Origin: Metopolophium dirhodum
Taxonomy: Eukaryota; Arthropoda; Insecta; Hemiptera; Aphididae
Direction: 5' to 3'
Assembly: GCF_019925205.1 (NCBI RefSeq)
Contig: NC_083560.1
Location: 32,162,270 to 32,226,269, forward strand
Length of the DNA: 64,000 nt
Positions 20,901 to 33,361 of the stretch are shown here, piece by piece; position 1 is the first letter of the stretch; each line of letters starts with the position of its first letter. A program made the position numbers and the translations under genes. The notes beneath the pieces were generated by a model. It was not told the origin of the DNA. It saw only the letters and a list, made by a program, of their open reading frames with translations, and did no database searches.

Positions 20901-21214
20901 TTATTGTAGACATATTGTTTGGGCCTTAATAACGTAGATAATTACTAGGTATATTGCTTAACGCAAATACAATTTTGTGGTTTGATTTAAATAAATGTAT
21001 TATTCAAACATACATTTTAATAATGTAATAATAATAATAACAGTCAGATCATAACTACAATTAAAGTTTAATCAGTGTGTAGATACATCGAATTATAAAC
21101 GATTACATCGATGTATATCCAATCATAGACCTATGATATCGAATATATCGGTTTACGTCGCTCCGTAGACACATAAGCTTAAGTGTTGAAGTTTTGTTGG
21201 TTGCTAGCAACACA

Positions 21215-21360
21215 ACCTGTGGCTCGTTAGGTTAGGCGTAGGTTTCCCAGACGAAGGTTGTTAGGTAGGACCGAGTTTCGATTCCGCCACTGACGCTCTT
21301 CCGGCGGAGATTGACTGTGCCCTATGTATTACACAGCCGCCCGTAATTCGACTTTTTTTG
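21215..21360 (+). mobile_element. SINE-like copy B with tRNA-like head
   Basis: GGCTCGTTAGGTTAGGCGTA resembles a tRNA-Pro start and A box. GAGTTTCGATTCC, 50 bases on, resembles a B box with one mismatch. A unique body follows (CTCTTCCGGCGGAG, ACACAGCCGCCCGTAATTCG), then T-rich sequence. The head cannot fold as a tRNA, so a tRNA-derived SINE is more likely than a tRNA gene. Confidence 0.4.
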
Positions 21361-22317
21361 CATTTTTTTTTTCGATTTTATTTTCACGTTATTTTTCATA
21401 TACATAATATTATAATATACATGTTAATATTTATTGGTTAATATTACATTATATGGCTGTATATTATATATTATATACCTATATGTTATTTAAATAATTA
21501 GGAATTTAACACATATTGTTATTATATTATACCAAACAATAAATACATATTATAATTGTTTTTTTTTCGTAAATTATTTTGAATGTTGTTTAATTGGATT
21601 TTTGGGAAATACTATTTTTTCTCTTCACTTATAGCCGCTAGACGTCGGGTCTGCAATCCACCGCAGGTTAACCTAACCGCAGGTGGATTGCCTACCTGAT
21701 TTGCTGCAGCACATTGTCCGCTTCCGACGAAGTTTTTGTTTTTTTAGGAATTATAATTAACGCGTTAAATAATAAAGTAATAAATTTAAACTAAATGTTT
21801 TAAATTAAAATGTGCAACTTCGGGCAGCTAGATTTAACGCAGTATTAATGTATAGAATGTGTGTTTTAATTTGGCATATAATTGGAAGGGGAGTCTTGTG
21901 GATAAATATACAAATTGCCTCATTATCTTGTTGATACGATTAGATAAGTAGGTACCTTAATAATGATACGTAATTAAGACCCTTAATATCGACTATTATT
22001 AAATTGATCTCCAAATTATTTTATAATAATAGATAACAATTCTAAATTTGGGGATTCAAGTCAAAATAGTAATTTCCATTAACAAAATGTTTTATAATAC
22101 AAATTCAACAATTTATCAAATTTATACAAAGTTATGAAGTTATGAAGTTAAAAATGTATCACACATTCACCATTAAATATTCCAATGAATACATTTTTTT
22201 CTATTAATTTTTTGATACGATTGTATTGTTTGGGTAAGCATGTATCGTAATTATAATTATTAGGGGAAAAAAATATAGAAATATCTATATATTATGTACA
22301 TACATATTAATTATAAA
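21361..22317. other. AT-rich spacer with one hairpin element
   Basis: No gene. At 21655-21689 AATCCACCGCAGGTTAACCT, then AACCGCAGGTGGATT and GCCTACCTGATT, is a member of the hairpin family seen in the Helitron-like copies, here with an expanded loop. Confidence 0.5.
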
Positions 22318-22925
22318 TATCCCTTGGACGCTGCATTACGCGTGAACGGCTGCACCGATTTGGCTAATTCTTTTTTTTTATTGTGTTCGTAATATTGTCA
22401 GAAGAAAATCCACCAGAAAATCAGGAAATATGGATGTAGGAGCCATCTGTTCAGTAAGAACAGAAACTAAATAATAATATATTTTTGTTGATTGTCAGAT
22501 TATTGCTATTGGTCATGATTGAATAATGAATATAATTTTAGACCTGTAGCTATAATATAGCTTAGTGAAAATGGTATTCCCAAGACTAAATTTTTGACAC
22601 ACGTACATCGTAATATCGTCGTATTAATAAAACGTTTGTAATTACGTACGCACTTTGAGGGGTCTGAAATCCTCCGCAGGTGGAATGCCTACCTGAAATC
22701 ATATTGCGTGTCTCACGCTTACAATACATACTAACGTGTCTCTCGGGTAATTATATATTCAAGATGATCGATGAAAATTTTTAAGTTTTGAACATCATAC
22801 TCCGAATATTAAATAAACGAATTGAACAAAGTTTAAATCATATAGAGTTGGTACATATTTTAACGAGCAAAGAAGTGAACGGGATCAGCTATAATTTATA
22901 TACATTTAATGCGTTTTTGAGTCCT
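22318..22925 (+). mobile_element. Helitron-like copy
   Basis: The start GCGTGAACGGCTGCACCGAT, then TTGGCTAATTC, resembles the 5' region of insect non-autonomous Helitrons. The end GAAGTGAACGGGATCAGCTA matches the ends of the copies at 33823-34267 and 38799-39195. It shares with them the internal words AATATTAAATAA, GAATTGAACAAAGT and CATATAGAGTTGGTA. It contains hairpin-family member CCTCCGCAGGTGG at ~22670. Confidence 0.6.
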
Positions 22926-25030
22926 AGAACTTATACTTATAAGTTATAATTTTGCCAATGTATTTCACCTGAGATAACTTTTGCCCGGGAAAAGTTTGGT
23001 GGGACAGCTTGTTATAATATAATTATATATATAATTTGGACCACATTCGTTTGAGATCTGGCATTTGCGTCAGAAGGTCTACGCTAGGTTAGGACAAAAC
23101 GAATATACACTTTTGACTTATATATAAATACAAAAAACAATGTTATTTCAATGATACATGTAAAATATAGTAACTATAGAAATGTTGTACTTAAATTAAT
23201 TATTTAAATTATCACTATGTGGTTTTTCGGGTATTGAAATCCCAAATCAAACAATTGGTTTTTACAAACATACATTTGATACTCTTTACCTTTAATAAAA
23301 TAAAGTAAATTAATAAGTCCCTATTATTATTATTATTTTATATGCAGAACATGGAATAAATAAACTTGAGAATAAGGGATTTAACGTTTGATTATTGTTA
23401 AACATGAAAATGTATATTATTAGTTTGGCTCAGCGGAGGATCCGGAGGGGGCGATTTGGGAGATCGTTCCATAGCAACTAGGGTTAAAATTCTGGGGGTG
23501 GGGGGGGAGGGCAAACAAGACTATTTATTTAAAATAACACATAGGAGACATATCTAAATCAATAAGTAATATTTTTGGGATAAGCTTCCCCCTCCCTAAG
23601 CCTCCCCAAGTTGCGCCAATGGATTGATCCCGTCTCAAACATGCGTCTAAATATCAATATATTCCAACTGAATTAGTAATTATTAACTAACAATATTTAT
23701 TGTTGTGACAATAAATTCTTAGTACCTATACAATATATTATTTTCCTGTAAATATAAACATGTTTTTGCGGTAATATAATATAATAATGGTTAATCGAAA
23801 ACCACTGGGATGCTTTTAAGACCTGATGTAGACAAAACCCACCTTATTGCCTCCCTTCCAATGACACCACTGTGTGTGTCTTTTAAAATTCACCCAACCC
23901 CCTGAAGTTTGACATAAAACTAATAACTTATTATTATTTACTAAATAATTATAATTACCTTCATCAACTACGTCACAAAGCATTTCTTCACCCATATAAA
24001 CTGGCCTATTTTCAACCATGGCAAACTTTATGAGTAGGTAAGACATTTATATGTAATTATGAAAACACAACAGTGGACAACAAAGTAGCCATGGAGGTAT
24101 AGGATGTAGAGCACTTAACCATAGAACTTTAGAAGTTAGAACAATGAAAACTGAAAGCAATTTTTGAACTCCCACCAACTAAATTCTTATCTATCTGTGG
24201 GAGAATGCATGTGCCCGGATTGTTGCAAGATAATGTTTTTTTGTGTTCCACGTCTAGTAATTTAATGTTGGCATTAGTGATAACACCGAGAAACTCTCAT
24301 ACTGCTAGTGAAAACTGTCACAGTGTGAAATGGGCAAGGTGGAAAACGCTATAAATATTAAAATAATTATCATATTATTATATAGTAATTTTTCATGACA
24401 ACACGGCTGTCTGAAGTGAAAAAAACATGGTCAGAAATTATCGGATTTTCCAGAATGTGCGTCGGATCGTAGCGATGTCGTTTTATTGGAATATAGAATA
24501 ATTTTAAATTATGATTAAATTGCTTTAATAGAAAACTACATACCTATAGGTAAGTATTATAATGTTGGCCTTTAAGTAGTTATAGTTACAATTAAGTTAC
24601 AATTAAGTTATAATTAATATAATGTTAAATTAAAATTTCATCGAGTAATGTTTTTATTTTCATAATAATATGAAGAAAATGATTGTACTCTTTAGGGTAA
24701 AGCTATTCTGCACTCGTTCGCGTGTTCGACTATTACAATTTGTGTGAAAAAATATTGAGATCCTGTTTCAATAGTCGTGTTGGCGAACGTGTGTGGCGAT
24801 CTCATGTCGTATTCGAAATTCAGTCGTAATTCCGTCTGCCATTGTTTGACTGATTACCTGGTACACCTGATAACATTTACACTTTTGCGGCATTAATGTT
24901 TACGTAAAAAACCGTAAGCTGTTTCTTATTTTTTTTTTATTTATTTCAAAATTGAAATTATAATTTATTAATAAATAATAAATAATAATTAACTATTAAT
25001 AATTATATATAATATTAAATATTTAAATAT
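22926..25030. other. AT-rich stretch, no supported gene
   Basis: Simple AT-rich sequence with scattered GC-richer patches (23440-23530, with a G-rich run GGGGGTGGGGGGGGAGGG). A 76-codon minus-strand frame at 23816-24046 is open but shows no family motif or clear splice context. Confidence 0.5.
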
Positions 25031-25034
25031 TATC

Positions 25035-26545
25035 GTTTAAGAACACTAGTTTTTCAACCGTCTGTGGTGACAGCCTTTGTCTCCTAGCTGTAACCATTTG
25101 TCCTGCTTTAGAACACATCTGCTTGCTGCAAACTGATGTTCATGGAATACTCAGATACTTCATTGAAACAGGAACCAAACTTGAAATTTTTTCAGTATTA
25201 GTTTTCCACCATACAAGTAGGTTTGAAGTTGGTGAAAGAAGAAGAGGTTATTGCAAATATTCCTGTACCTAAAAAAAATATACATATATTATATATATTT
25301 TTAATTTTTAAATCTTTAAGCACCAATAAAATATTAAATAATTATTAATTTATAATTAACAACACATCTAACAATCATTATTAATTATTAATTATTATAT
25401 AATAAATATTAAATATCTATATATATATATTTTTTTAGTGAACTCAAGTATATTTAATTTATAAATAAATAATAATAAGTAAACAAGAAATATGTTATCT
25501 TACCTCATTTTTAACACAGCTCGTCACTCCTTCATTTCCAGCACTGGAGATTGATCGCTCTTGAAGGATATCCCATAGTGTATTTGTTGTAACAGGGACT
25601 GTTATGAGAAGTATATTTTGTTCAGTTACTTCTAATTCTAATGTATCGCCTGTCAATCTAAGATTCTCAACTTCTGTAGTAAGCAAATCTTTTACCGTTT
25701 CTACTTCATACGATTCCATAAGTATAGTTTTAAATCTTGTATCAATAAGTAAGCTCGGTCATTTTTACATACTTGAAATCTGTTGGGTATTGATTTTCTT
25801 AAACTTCTAGCAAATGCTATTCCTACTGCTGTATTGCTTTTTTTCACAATAAAATTGTCCAATTTTGTTTCTATGGTATATATTATTGGGTTTACCATTG
25901 AAAATGTTGGTAAATATTCTCGGCTGAATTCTTTTGTTGCTTCAAAAGCAGGCTATAATATTTCAACATATCCATTAATAAGTTTCCACTCTCCTACAGT
26001 AATATCTTTCACCAAATCCAAAACAACTGCTTCTTATTGCTCTATAATGCACTCCAACATTAAAAACATACTGTTCCAACGAGATTCGACCATTTGTATG
26101 AGCTTGTATGGTTTGGAAGTTTTAATCGTATTTGGATTTGTTGTAAACGTTCCCAAGATTTGTTATTGTGGTTATAATGAGTTACAATTGAGCGACACTT
26201 TTTTAATAAACTTCCCATATTGTTTTCTTTTAAAGCATCTTCAATGGCCAATTGTAATGTGTGAGCTGCACAAAAATAGTAATGTAAGATATCATTGGAA
26301 TTATAAATATTGAATGCACAACTTATATTTCTTGCATTGTCTGTGACCATATAAATAGGAATTTTTAAATTCAAAATATCAATGTTCCATTCATCAACCA
26401 TAGCTTTAATTTTGAGAAAAATATTTTTTCCAGTATGTTCTCCAGGAATGTATGAGCATCTTAGTGTTTTGTTACAGAGCACAAATAAATTCCTTAGTTA
26501 AATAATGTGTTGTAAGTGATATATATAGTTGTTAACGCAACATAG
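25035..26545 (-). pseudogene. Decayed hAT (ZBED-like) transposase
   Basis: Fragments in several frames follow the order of a hAT transposase. 26060-26545 has SLTTHYLTKEF, the HTGKNIFLKIKAMVDEW block, the catalytic-region VTDNARNI, and AHTLQLAIEDAL. 25700-25900 has EFSREYLPTFSMVNPIIY and KSIPNRFQVCKN, out of frame with the first part and with stops between. 25035-25262 encodes a hATC dimerisation region (LLVWWKTNTEK, MKYLSIP, GQMVTARRQRLSPQTVEKL). A 225-bp AT-rich gap (25270-25494) separates the last two. Several frameshifts and stops make it non-functional. Confidence 0.85.
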
Positions 26546-26593
26546 ACAAAACGCATTTGCCCAGAATCGTTTTTTCTATGTTTTTAAGTAATT

Positions 26594-27399
26594 TTAGAGT
26601 AAAATCACCCATTACAAAAAAGATGGAGAGTAATATTTTAGAGGAAACAACATGACGGTTTTATATTTTATTGTTATTTGCAAGGCTGGGCAAGTTAATG
26701 ATTTTTTTTAACTCAGTTAAGTTAAGTTAATATGCACCAATAACAAAAAGATAAAGTCAAAAGTTAATTTAACTATAGATTAACTCAGTTAAGTTAAAAG
26801 TTAATATACAATTTTTGTTAACTTTTTATTAAGTTAAAAAAAGTTAATTTTTATTATACAACACTAGCGTACTCAGTTTTTTTCCAACCCAAAACTAAAT
26901 ATTATATGCTATAGTGTTTAAACTTTGTACAGTATTTCCATATAAGTGAGATTCAAATGATAAACATTTTTAACTTTAAAAAATATATGATACATATCTT
27001 TTGACATGATAAAGAAATATACTGAAATAGTGAAATATAATTAAATTAAAAACAAAATAAATTAACTTAACTTACTTCTTAAAATGAAAAATTAACTCGT
27101 TAATTTCACGTTAACTAAAATAAATTTAGTAAGTTAACAGTTAAGTTAATGAAAAGCCAAAAGTAACTAGTTAAGGTTAAAATGTTAAAACTTTTTAACT
27201 TAACTTTAACTTTTTAACTTGCTAATGCCCAGTCTTGGTTGTTTGATTTTGTATTCAACTTTCAAAATAAATATAAAAAAAAATTGTAAATTGAAATTAT
27301 GTTTAAATCGTTTTGAAACAATATTTAGAGAAATCGATATGTCATTCCCTCAAAAATATTATTCTCTATCTTTTTTGTAATGAGTGATTTTACTCTAAG
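26594..27399. repeat. Foldback element 3, with a hAT element nested inside
   Basis: Arms 26594-26644 and 27348-27399 are inverted copies (AGAGTAAAATCACCCATTAC against GTAATGAGTGATTTTACTCT). The interior contains the hAT-type element 26681-27237. Without that insert the foldback would be ~240 bp. A perfect 18-bp palindrome ATTGCCCGCGCGGGCAAT (27400-27417) abuts the right arm. Confidence 0.75.
26681..27237. mobile_element. Non-autonomous hAT-type element rich in GTTAA words
   Basis: 557 bp with TIRs CAAGGCTGGGCA and (inverted) CAAGACTGGGCA, flanked by GTTATTTG and GTTGTTTG (8-bp target duplication, one change). The interior is dominated by AAGTTAA/TTAACTT words in both orientations. A second left end of this family, next to a BED zinc-finger remnant, is at 56478. 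Confidence 0.82.
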
Positions 27400-27419
27400 A
27401 TTGCCCGCGCGGGCAATGT

Positions 27420-28243
27420 AAAATAATACAACCGATCACTTTCTGTTTGACTGAACCTTAAGTTCGATACCCATCATATTGAGGTTATATCAACCAACAC
27501 ATGACTAGTTGCAATAGTAAAACTTAACTTAGAACAACCTATTTGAATTATCATTTGAATAATTCAATTTGTTGATCAGGTTTTGTAAATGTGGTCTTAA
27601 TAATTTATTTGTATTCATACAATTTACATTTATGAATAAAACAAAATAATTTGTATTTTAAATTTATATTGTGCTATAGTCGACACGATCAAAATGTGAT
27701 TTTCAGTGTAATATACTCCAAAGCATTAATTTGTTGATAAATTTAATTTATAATTTGTTAGAATTGTTAAGAAGGTTTTAAATAGTTCTTTGTCCATTTT
27801 TTGATTAATAATAAAGGAGATATTGTAAATAAATTTGTTCAAGATTAAATTTCATAACAAAATTACACATAATTTACACTACGAAAATACAGTAATATTA
27901 GTAATTTGTGTTTTAATTAATCAAGGAATATTTACGACTCGTTTTATACCTTCTGCTCAAGAAATTTGACCAGTGATCAGAATGTTTTTCAAGTGTCAAC
28001 AATTTCATTTTAATAACTCTATTTTCTAAATTGAACATAGTGACATTTGAGTTTCTTAAAAATAAATAAATTTATAAAGTCGTTCAATGTAATTAATTAT
28101 TTGTATGAGTGTTCCACTCATTACTTACCATTATTTTTTTCATCATTATACTTGATGTTCAATAAAATGCTTTATTAGTTTTTTTTATGCTTATTTCTCG
28201 AAGTTAATATATTGACTATAACCCCATTTTGTTTATTTTTTAG
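27420..28243. other. AT-rich, upstream of the coiled-coil gene
   Basis: No coding or repeat structure seen. It ends in a good acceptor, TTTATTTTTTAG at 28232-28243, so at least one upstream non-coding exon of the next gene may lie in or before this stretch. Confidence 0.5.
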
Positions 28244-28321
28244 GTCCAAAACAAATTTAATAAGGATATTAAATATTACTTCAAGGTGTCCCCCAAATCA
28301 TTATTGGTTTAAAATCAAAAC

Positions 28322-29305
28322 ATGCCTTCTACGAATAACATTCTCACCGAAAAACTTAAAGATGCTTTGGCAATCAATAATAGTTTACGTAAACAAATTG
28401 AAGAGCTATCGGACCAAAATAAACAATTGTCAACCACTATAAATATCTTATCATTGGATAAATTGTCATTGCAAACTGAAATTAACTCTATTAGAAATTC
28501 TAATGCTCAACTGACGGCAATGCATAATATAATGAATAAAAAAATGAGTGCATTAGAACAAACTATTCAAAGCTGTATAGTACCTGCATTGGTGACTATA
28601 TCACAACAGATCCCATCTATCTTAGAAAGTGTAGACCAAATGAGTAAGTTTGAGATCAAAAACTTTATAAAGGAAAATAAAGAAAAAAAGACAAATACTG
28701 TTAGACCAATGATTAAAGGTGTGACCATCTTCACTCAACCAGTTATTCAACTAATAAAATGTGATGATATGTTACCTTCCATTAAAAGTTCTATAACTGA
28801 ACAACCACAGCGTAGTACTAAACAACCGCGGTGTAGTACTGAACAAACTCCAAAAAGACCAAGAAAACTAAGTTATAGAAGCTCAAGTCACAGCAAAATT
28901 AATATGGAACCACATGTAATAATAGAAGATGTTACAGTCATGTTAAAAAGCCTCAAAGCTGTTCCTAATGAAAAAGGTCCAAAACATCAACTAAATGAAA
29001 ATTTAGGTGAAGGTCCTAGTTCCTTGTATGCTCCAGAAAATCAAACACAAAATTCTAATAATAGTACAAAAGCAATACAAAATGTTCAAAGTTCTCCTAG
29101 ATCAACGACGGTCAATGAAGTTCAGTTTGATGTGACAACAATTGCCTCTACTTCAAGTGGTATTACATATAACACATTTGACGGAACTGAAGAACGTCGC
29201 AGTGGTTTTATATCTTCTATTTATCCAAGTATGATGAGAAAACGTACTAGACGATCAAGTGAATCAAGCAGTGTATCAGATATTGATGATCCAACTTCTT
29301 CATAA
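28322..29305 (+). CDS. Coiled-coil protein, at best shugoshin-like
   Basis: A 327-codon ORF with a true ATG. A 5' untranslated exon start is likely at 28244 after an acceptor. Residues ~8-80 form a clear coiled coil (LRKQIEELSDQNKQL, KLSLQTEINSIRN). The middle and C-terminal parts are polar and disordered, with the basic/Tyr motif KRPRKLSYRSSSHSKI at ~177-192 and the C-terminal basic-then-acidic stretch MRKRTRRSSESSSVSDIDD. N-terminal coiled coil plus a later basic R..K.SY motif recalls shugoshin, the centromeric cohesin protector, but the motif is imperfect and misplaced. No TE motifs. It is probably a host gene; the function is uncertain. Confidence 0.6.
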   Translation: MPSTNNILTEKLKDALAINNSLRKQIEELSDQNKQLSTTINILSLDKLSLQTEINSIRNSNAQLTAMHNIMNKKMSALEQTIQSCIVPALVTISQQIPSILESVDQMSKFEIKNFIKENKEKKTNTVRPMIKGVTIFTQPVIQLIKCDDMLPSIKSSITEQPQRSTKQPRCSTEQTPKRPRKLSYRSSSHSKINMEPHVIIEDVTVMLKSLKAVPNEKGPKHQLNENLGEGPSSLYAPENQTQNSNNSTKAIQNVQSSPRSTTVNEVQFDVTTIASTSSGITYNTFDGTEERRSGFISSIYPSMMRKRTRRSSESSSVSDIDDPTSS

Positions 29306-29316
29306 AGACCTAGTAG

Positions 29317-30008
29317 GGTTTCCGGTGAATTGGTCGCAAATAATTGATCGTGAATACAATTGGTCGCCAGGATAATTGATCGTCGAATGAACATTTTTAG
29401 TTTTTCAGTCATTTTATTACACTAGGTATATTTTCGAGTTACCTATAAGATTATTATTTTAGAATATTAAAATATTCTTATTTCTTTTTAAATAACAGAC
29501 GGTTAATCCAGTTTATTATATTTATATTTATAATTACTTTTATACCTATTATATTATTACATTTATATTATATTTATAATTATAAATTACACATTACACA
29601 AATAGTATAATACACTCAATTATTGTAATGTTCGGTTGTCAAATAAAAATTTAAAATTAAATGAAATACAAATTACACCTTATATTGTTAGTTGTTAATA
29701 ATTCATAAAATATGATAATAATTACAGTCACTAGGAACACAACTAACCTGGTGGTTATCTCTAGAAAAAATGTGTCTAAGGAAATATTAACCATACCTAA
29801 AAATAAAAAAATTTTTAATATATTTGAATTAACATATGTGTTTTCCGTTTTGAACTTGAAAATTTGTATATTAAATATTAATTATGTAATTAGTACGATA
29901 AATTATCCTGGCGACCAATATTGTATTCATGATCAATTGGCTGGCGATCAAATCACCGGCAACCAATTCACTGGCAATCAATTGTTCGCGACCATTTCAC
30001 CGCGATCC
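29317..30008. mobile_element. MULE-like MITE just after the gene's stop codon
   Basis: 692 bp flanked by an exact 9-bp duplication ACCTAGTAG (29308-29316, 30009-30017). The inverted ends begin GGTTTCCGGTGAATTGGTCGC and GGATCGCGGTGAAATGGTCGC (outer parts) and consist of tandem words AATTGGTCGCC and AATTGATCGT. The interior is AT-rich without transposase. It starts 11 bp after the stop codon of the coiled-coil gene, so it lies in that gene's 3' UTR. Confidence 0.85.
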
Positions 30009-30017
30009 ACCTAGTAG

Positions 30018-31757
30018 ATCTGCAACAAATAATTTCAATTACCTATAAAGAAAAATGCTATGGCGGTAGACTCAAAAGATAATTATTTTGAGCTTCATAA
30101 AACTTATAGAGAAATGTTTATGATATTTAATTGTGTGTATTATATACTATTATATGTATTTTTTTTTTTTGTTATAAACAGATATTTTAAAACTAATTAT
30201 GTTATGGAATGTGTTTTAAATGTTTGCTTTATAATACGTATATTTTTACTAAAATAAGGCAATTTAATTTAAATCAGTTTTACAAATATTAAGTGATTTT
30301 AATAGTTTGAAATAAAAAATATCAACTTTAGGGGAAAAGGTTTTGATGGTAAACTCAGAAAATAATTTTGTATTCAGAGTATCATAAGGCCAATTAAGAA
30401 ATTGTATATGGGAATTAATTGTGTGTACCTATTACACTATTATATTACGTAACTATTCATTGAAGTGTTCTATCATTGGATGGCAGCCCTTATCATGCTA
30501 TTCTGTGATTTTATTATATTGTTTTGTTGTACATATTACCTCATTTACTTATTGTGTTTTTGTTAATACAGATTGTAAATTTTCTAAAATAACAAAAACT
30601 ATTCATAATTAGTAAACAATAGTTTTTTTTTTACTTATGATTTATTGTACGTTTTAATGTTTTAATTGTACCTACCATATATAACCTATTATGTACATTT
30701 TATTTTTTTTAAATAAGATGATATTATTCAAAACAGTTTAATAAATATTTAGTGAATTATAATAGTCCTTTTTTATTGGAATTTCATTTTGTGGATAATA
30801 TAGTAAATCATTTATATTAATATAATATGCAACAAGGGTTAAAGAATACCTCGTTACAATTCAATAAAGTGTAACATCCAATACAACTGTTGATTTAAAT
30901 GGTTATCTATTTTTATATATATATTATATTAATATCATTATGTTCTTGATTACTATTTATTTCAGATAAATAACTTAAGCAAATAAACAAAAATTAGATA
31001 AGTATTAAGTTCTTAATAATTGTTATAATTAATGTAAAATTAAATTAAACACATTAATGTGATTATATAAATATTCATTAAATAGAGTTAAATATTAGTA
31101 CATATTTATCATTATATTATGATTCTTTTTTTTGTAGTTTTGATTATTGTATTTTTTACTTTTCCATTTCAACATTTTTATTTTTATTTTATTTTTGAAA
31201 ACTTATGGGCCTGAAGGTCCAATACAGATTTAAAACATAATATGTATTATAATGTGGTTTAAATCTATGAGTGCCTATCTCAATTTTTACCAATTTGATT
31301 TTTGGTCATTAAAATGGAGTTAATATATTATAAGATGTGATAGCTAATGTACAAGGCCTAATGTTGAAAACCATATCAATAAGTTATTTTTCTAAAATTC
31401 TAATCTGATAATTGAAATATATTATTCCTGAACGACATTAAAAATGAGATTGGCACTTTTAGACCCAAGCCATTCATCAAGTCCAGCTTTGTATTAATAA
31501 TGTATTTGAGACAAATTATATGAACTATATAAACTTAAATTTCTTAATTGTAATAAATAGTAAATCTTTGTTTGAGGGTATTGATAATAAAATTATGTAA
31601 ATTTAAATTATTTAAAAAATCATAGTTTAAAATATTTGTGAATTCTAGTACCTACTATCTGGAATTATAGAATTTTTTTTTTATACCTGCGTTATTATTT
31701 ATTATATTTAATATTTATCAACTACCTAATTATATATATTATATTAAAATTTAATAT
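30018..31757. other. AT-rich; holds the displaced 3' UTR of the coiled-coil gene
   Basis: No gene. Candidate polyadenylation signals AATAAA at ~30310 and again near 30740 could serve the gene ending at 29305 across the MITE. The remainder is simple AT-rich sequence. Confidence 0.45.
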
Positions 31758-31910
31758 AATTATTGACCTGTTTCATTGGCATTAACAATTAGAAAGTTAT
31801 TTGAAAAATGCATTAAAAATAAGTACATATAAATTCTTGATAATAATCTTCTTTTTAGTTGTAATCAGTATGGTTTTAGAAAAAGACTTGCTAGTACCTA
31901 ATTATGCCCT
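31758..31910 (+). pseudogene. Small decayed LINE reverse transcriptase fragment
   Basis: One frame reads PVSLALTIRKLFEKCIKNKY, a stop, then ILDNNLLFSCNQYGFRKRLA before another stop. This matches the conserved RT block of LINEs in which YRPVSL is followed by a helix and N-Q-Y/H-G-F-R. About 150 bp survive; both ends are lost in AT-rich DNA. Confidence 0.65.
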
Positions 31911-32130
31911 TGTGCTATTTTTAATAAAAAGTCACAGGTTATTTGATAGCAATTTTAAGAAAATATAATATACTGTATATTTTATATATCTTACTATAAT
32001 ATGATGATAAACGTATTTAAACTACTATAAATTATAATATTTATAATAATTTATAATATTTAATATCTTATACTTTGTTTATATAAATTGCTTTCTCATA
32101 GTATCTCGAGTTGTAAAGGACATTTTTTTA

Positions 32131-32290
32131 AAATAATATCAATTATATATCAGTATAATAAATATAACGAATGATTATACATAGAATACTATATTTACTA
32201 TGTATGGTATAACTAATAGTATAATACCTTTCTCGTAATACATAATAAAATTAATAATTACAATTATTGTGAAAAAAGTAACTTGTAAAA
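32131..32290 (+). repeat. Dispersed 160-bp repeat, copy 1
   Basis: Nearly the same sequence recurs in the same orientation at 37386-37550, including CTATGTATGGTATAACTAAT, AGTATAATACCTTTCTCG and AATTACAATTATTGTGAAAA. Origin unknown; no TIR or coding sequence. Confidence 0.8.
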
Positions 32291-33361
32291 TACACATAAC
32301 AAAATATTGATTTTTTAGTATTATGATTTTTTTATTGAAGCGGAATATTGATTTTATTATAATATGATTTCGATTTTAAATATAATTAAATTTTTTATTT
32401 TAGTTTCCGTTAAAAACTTAAATATCTATTATTATTTTGATATTAGTGAAATATTTTCAAGTTATGAATTATTGCTATATTATATTATTCTTTATTACTT
32501 TTACTTTTCAACCAATGTCTAGTTTAGTTTATATTTTAGATTCTGTTCATATCAGTTTAATTTTCTGTTGCAGCTATTCAAATAACAATTCCCAAGCCAA
32601 AAGAGTTAACCTTTAGCTATTGTTTAGACTTTTTAAATCACAAAATACTAAAAAGCCACCCAATAGATAACATAATAAGCCAATAAATTGTCATACTTTT
32701 GGACATTTTCAATTTCTACCAAAGAAAATAAAAAAAAAACAATAAAGATATACAGTAGAAACATCTCAATGTTTTATTTATTATTGTTAAATAATACTAA
32801 TATAAATCCAAAAAAACATAGAACACATCTACTTACTTTCCTTCTATAAGCGCATTGAATGAGTAATTAATAAATGAATAATTACAAGAGTTGTTCCAAA
32901 AACCTTCCTGAACGTTATGACACGTTGATTTTAAAGGGTTGAAATCGGTAAAAATAAATTTTTACGTGTAATTTGAATATTTTTATTCATATAATAATAA
33001 CAATAGCAGTCGGCCGATAACGGAAAATATGGTACGGCACGGCGCATAGTGTTTTAAAATCAAAAATAGTTATCAAAAATTAAAATATATGCAATTTTTA
33101 TTTTTATTTTTTCAACAATTCGTTCAATTGAGTAATTTGATTTCATGTTGTATGGTATTGTACTTTTCCGCCATTTATTACATTTTTACCCATTATGTTT
33201 AATTTTTTTTATGTTTTCGATAAAAATAATATTAATCATTGTTTTCTTAAATATATACATATTTATTAAAAATAAAATTGTATAAATTAAGTAGGTAATT
33301 CATAATTAACTGTATGCATTTTAAATTAGGTATATTTTTAATTAATTGAGAATTGATAGGT
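32291..33361. other. AT-rich spacer, no gene seen
   Basis: Simple AT-rich sequence. A GC-richer patch at 33000-33060 (CAGTCGGCCGATAACGG) has no coding pattern. Nothing else recognised. Confidence 0.5.

Noticed and set aside
21225..21300. tRNA-Pro gene
   Set aside because: Start and B-box region resemble a tRNA, but acceptor and anticodon stems do not pair; better explained as a SINE head.
23816..24046. 76-codon minus-strand ORF as a gene
   Set aside because: No domain, no convincing splice signals, and length is compatible with chance in this region.
25604..26313. Plus-strand frames over the hAT pseudogene
   Set aside because: Antisense shadows; hAT motifs read clearly on the minus strand.
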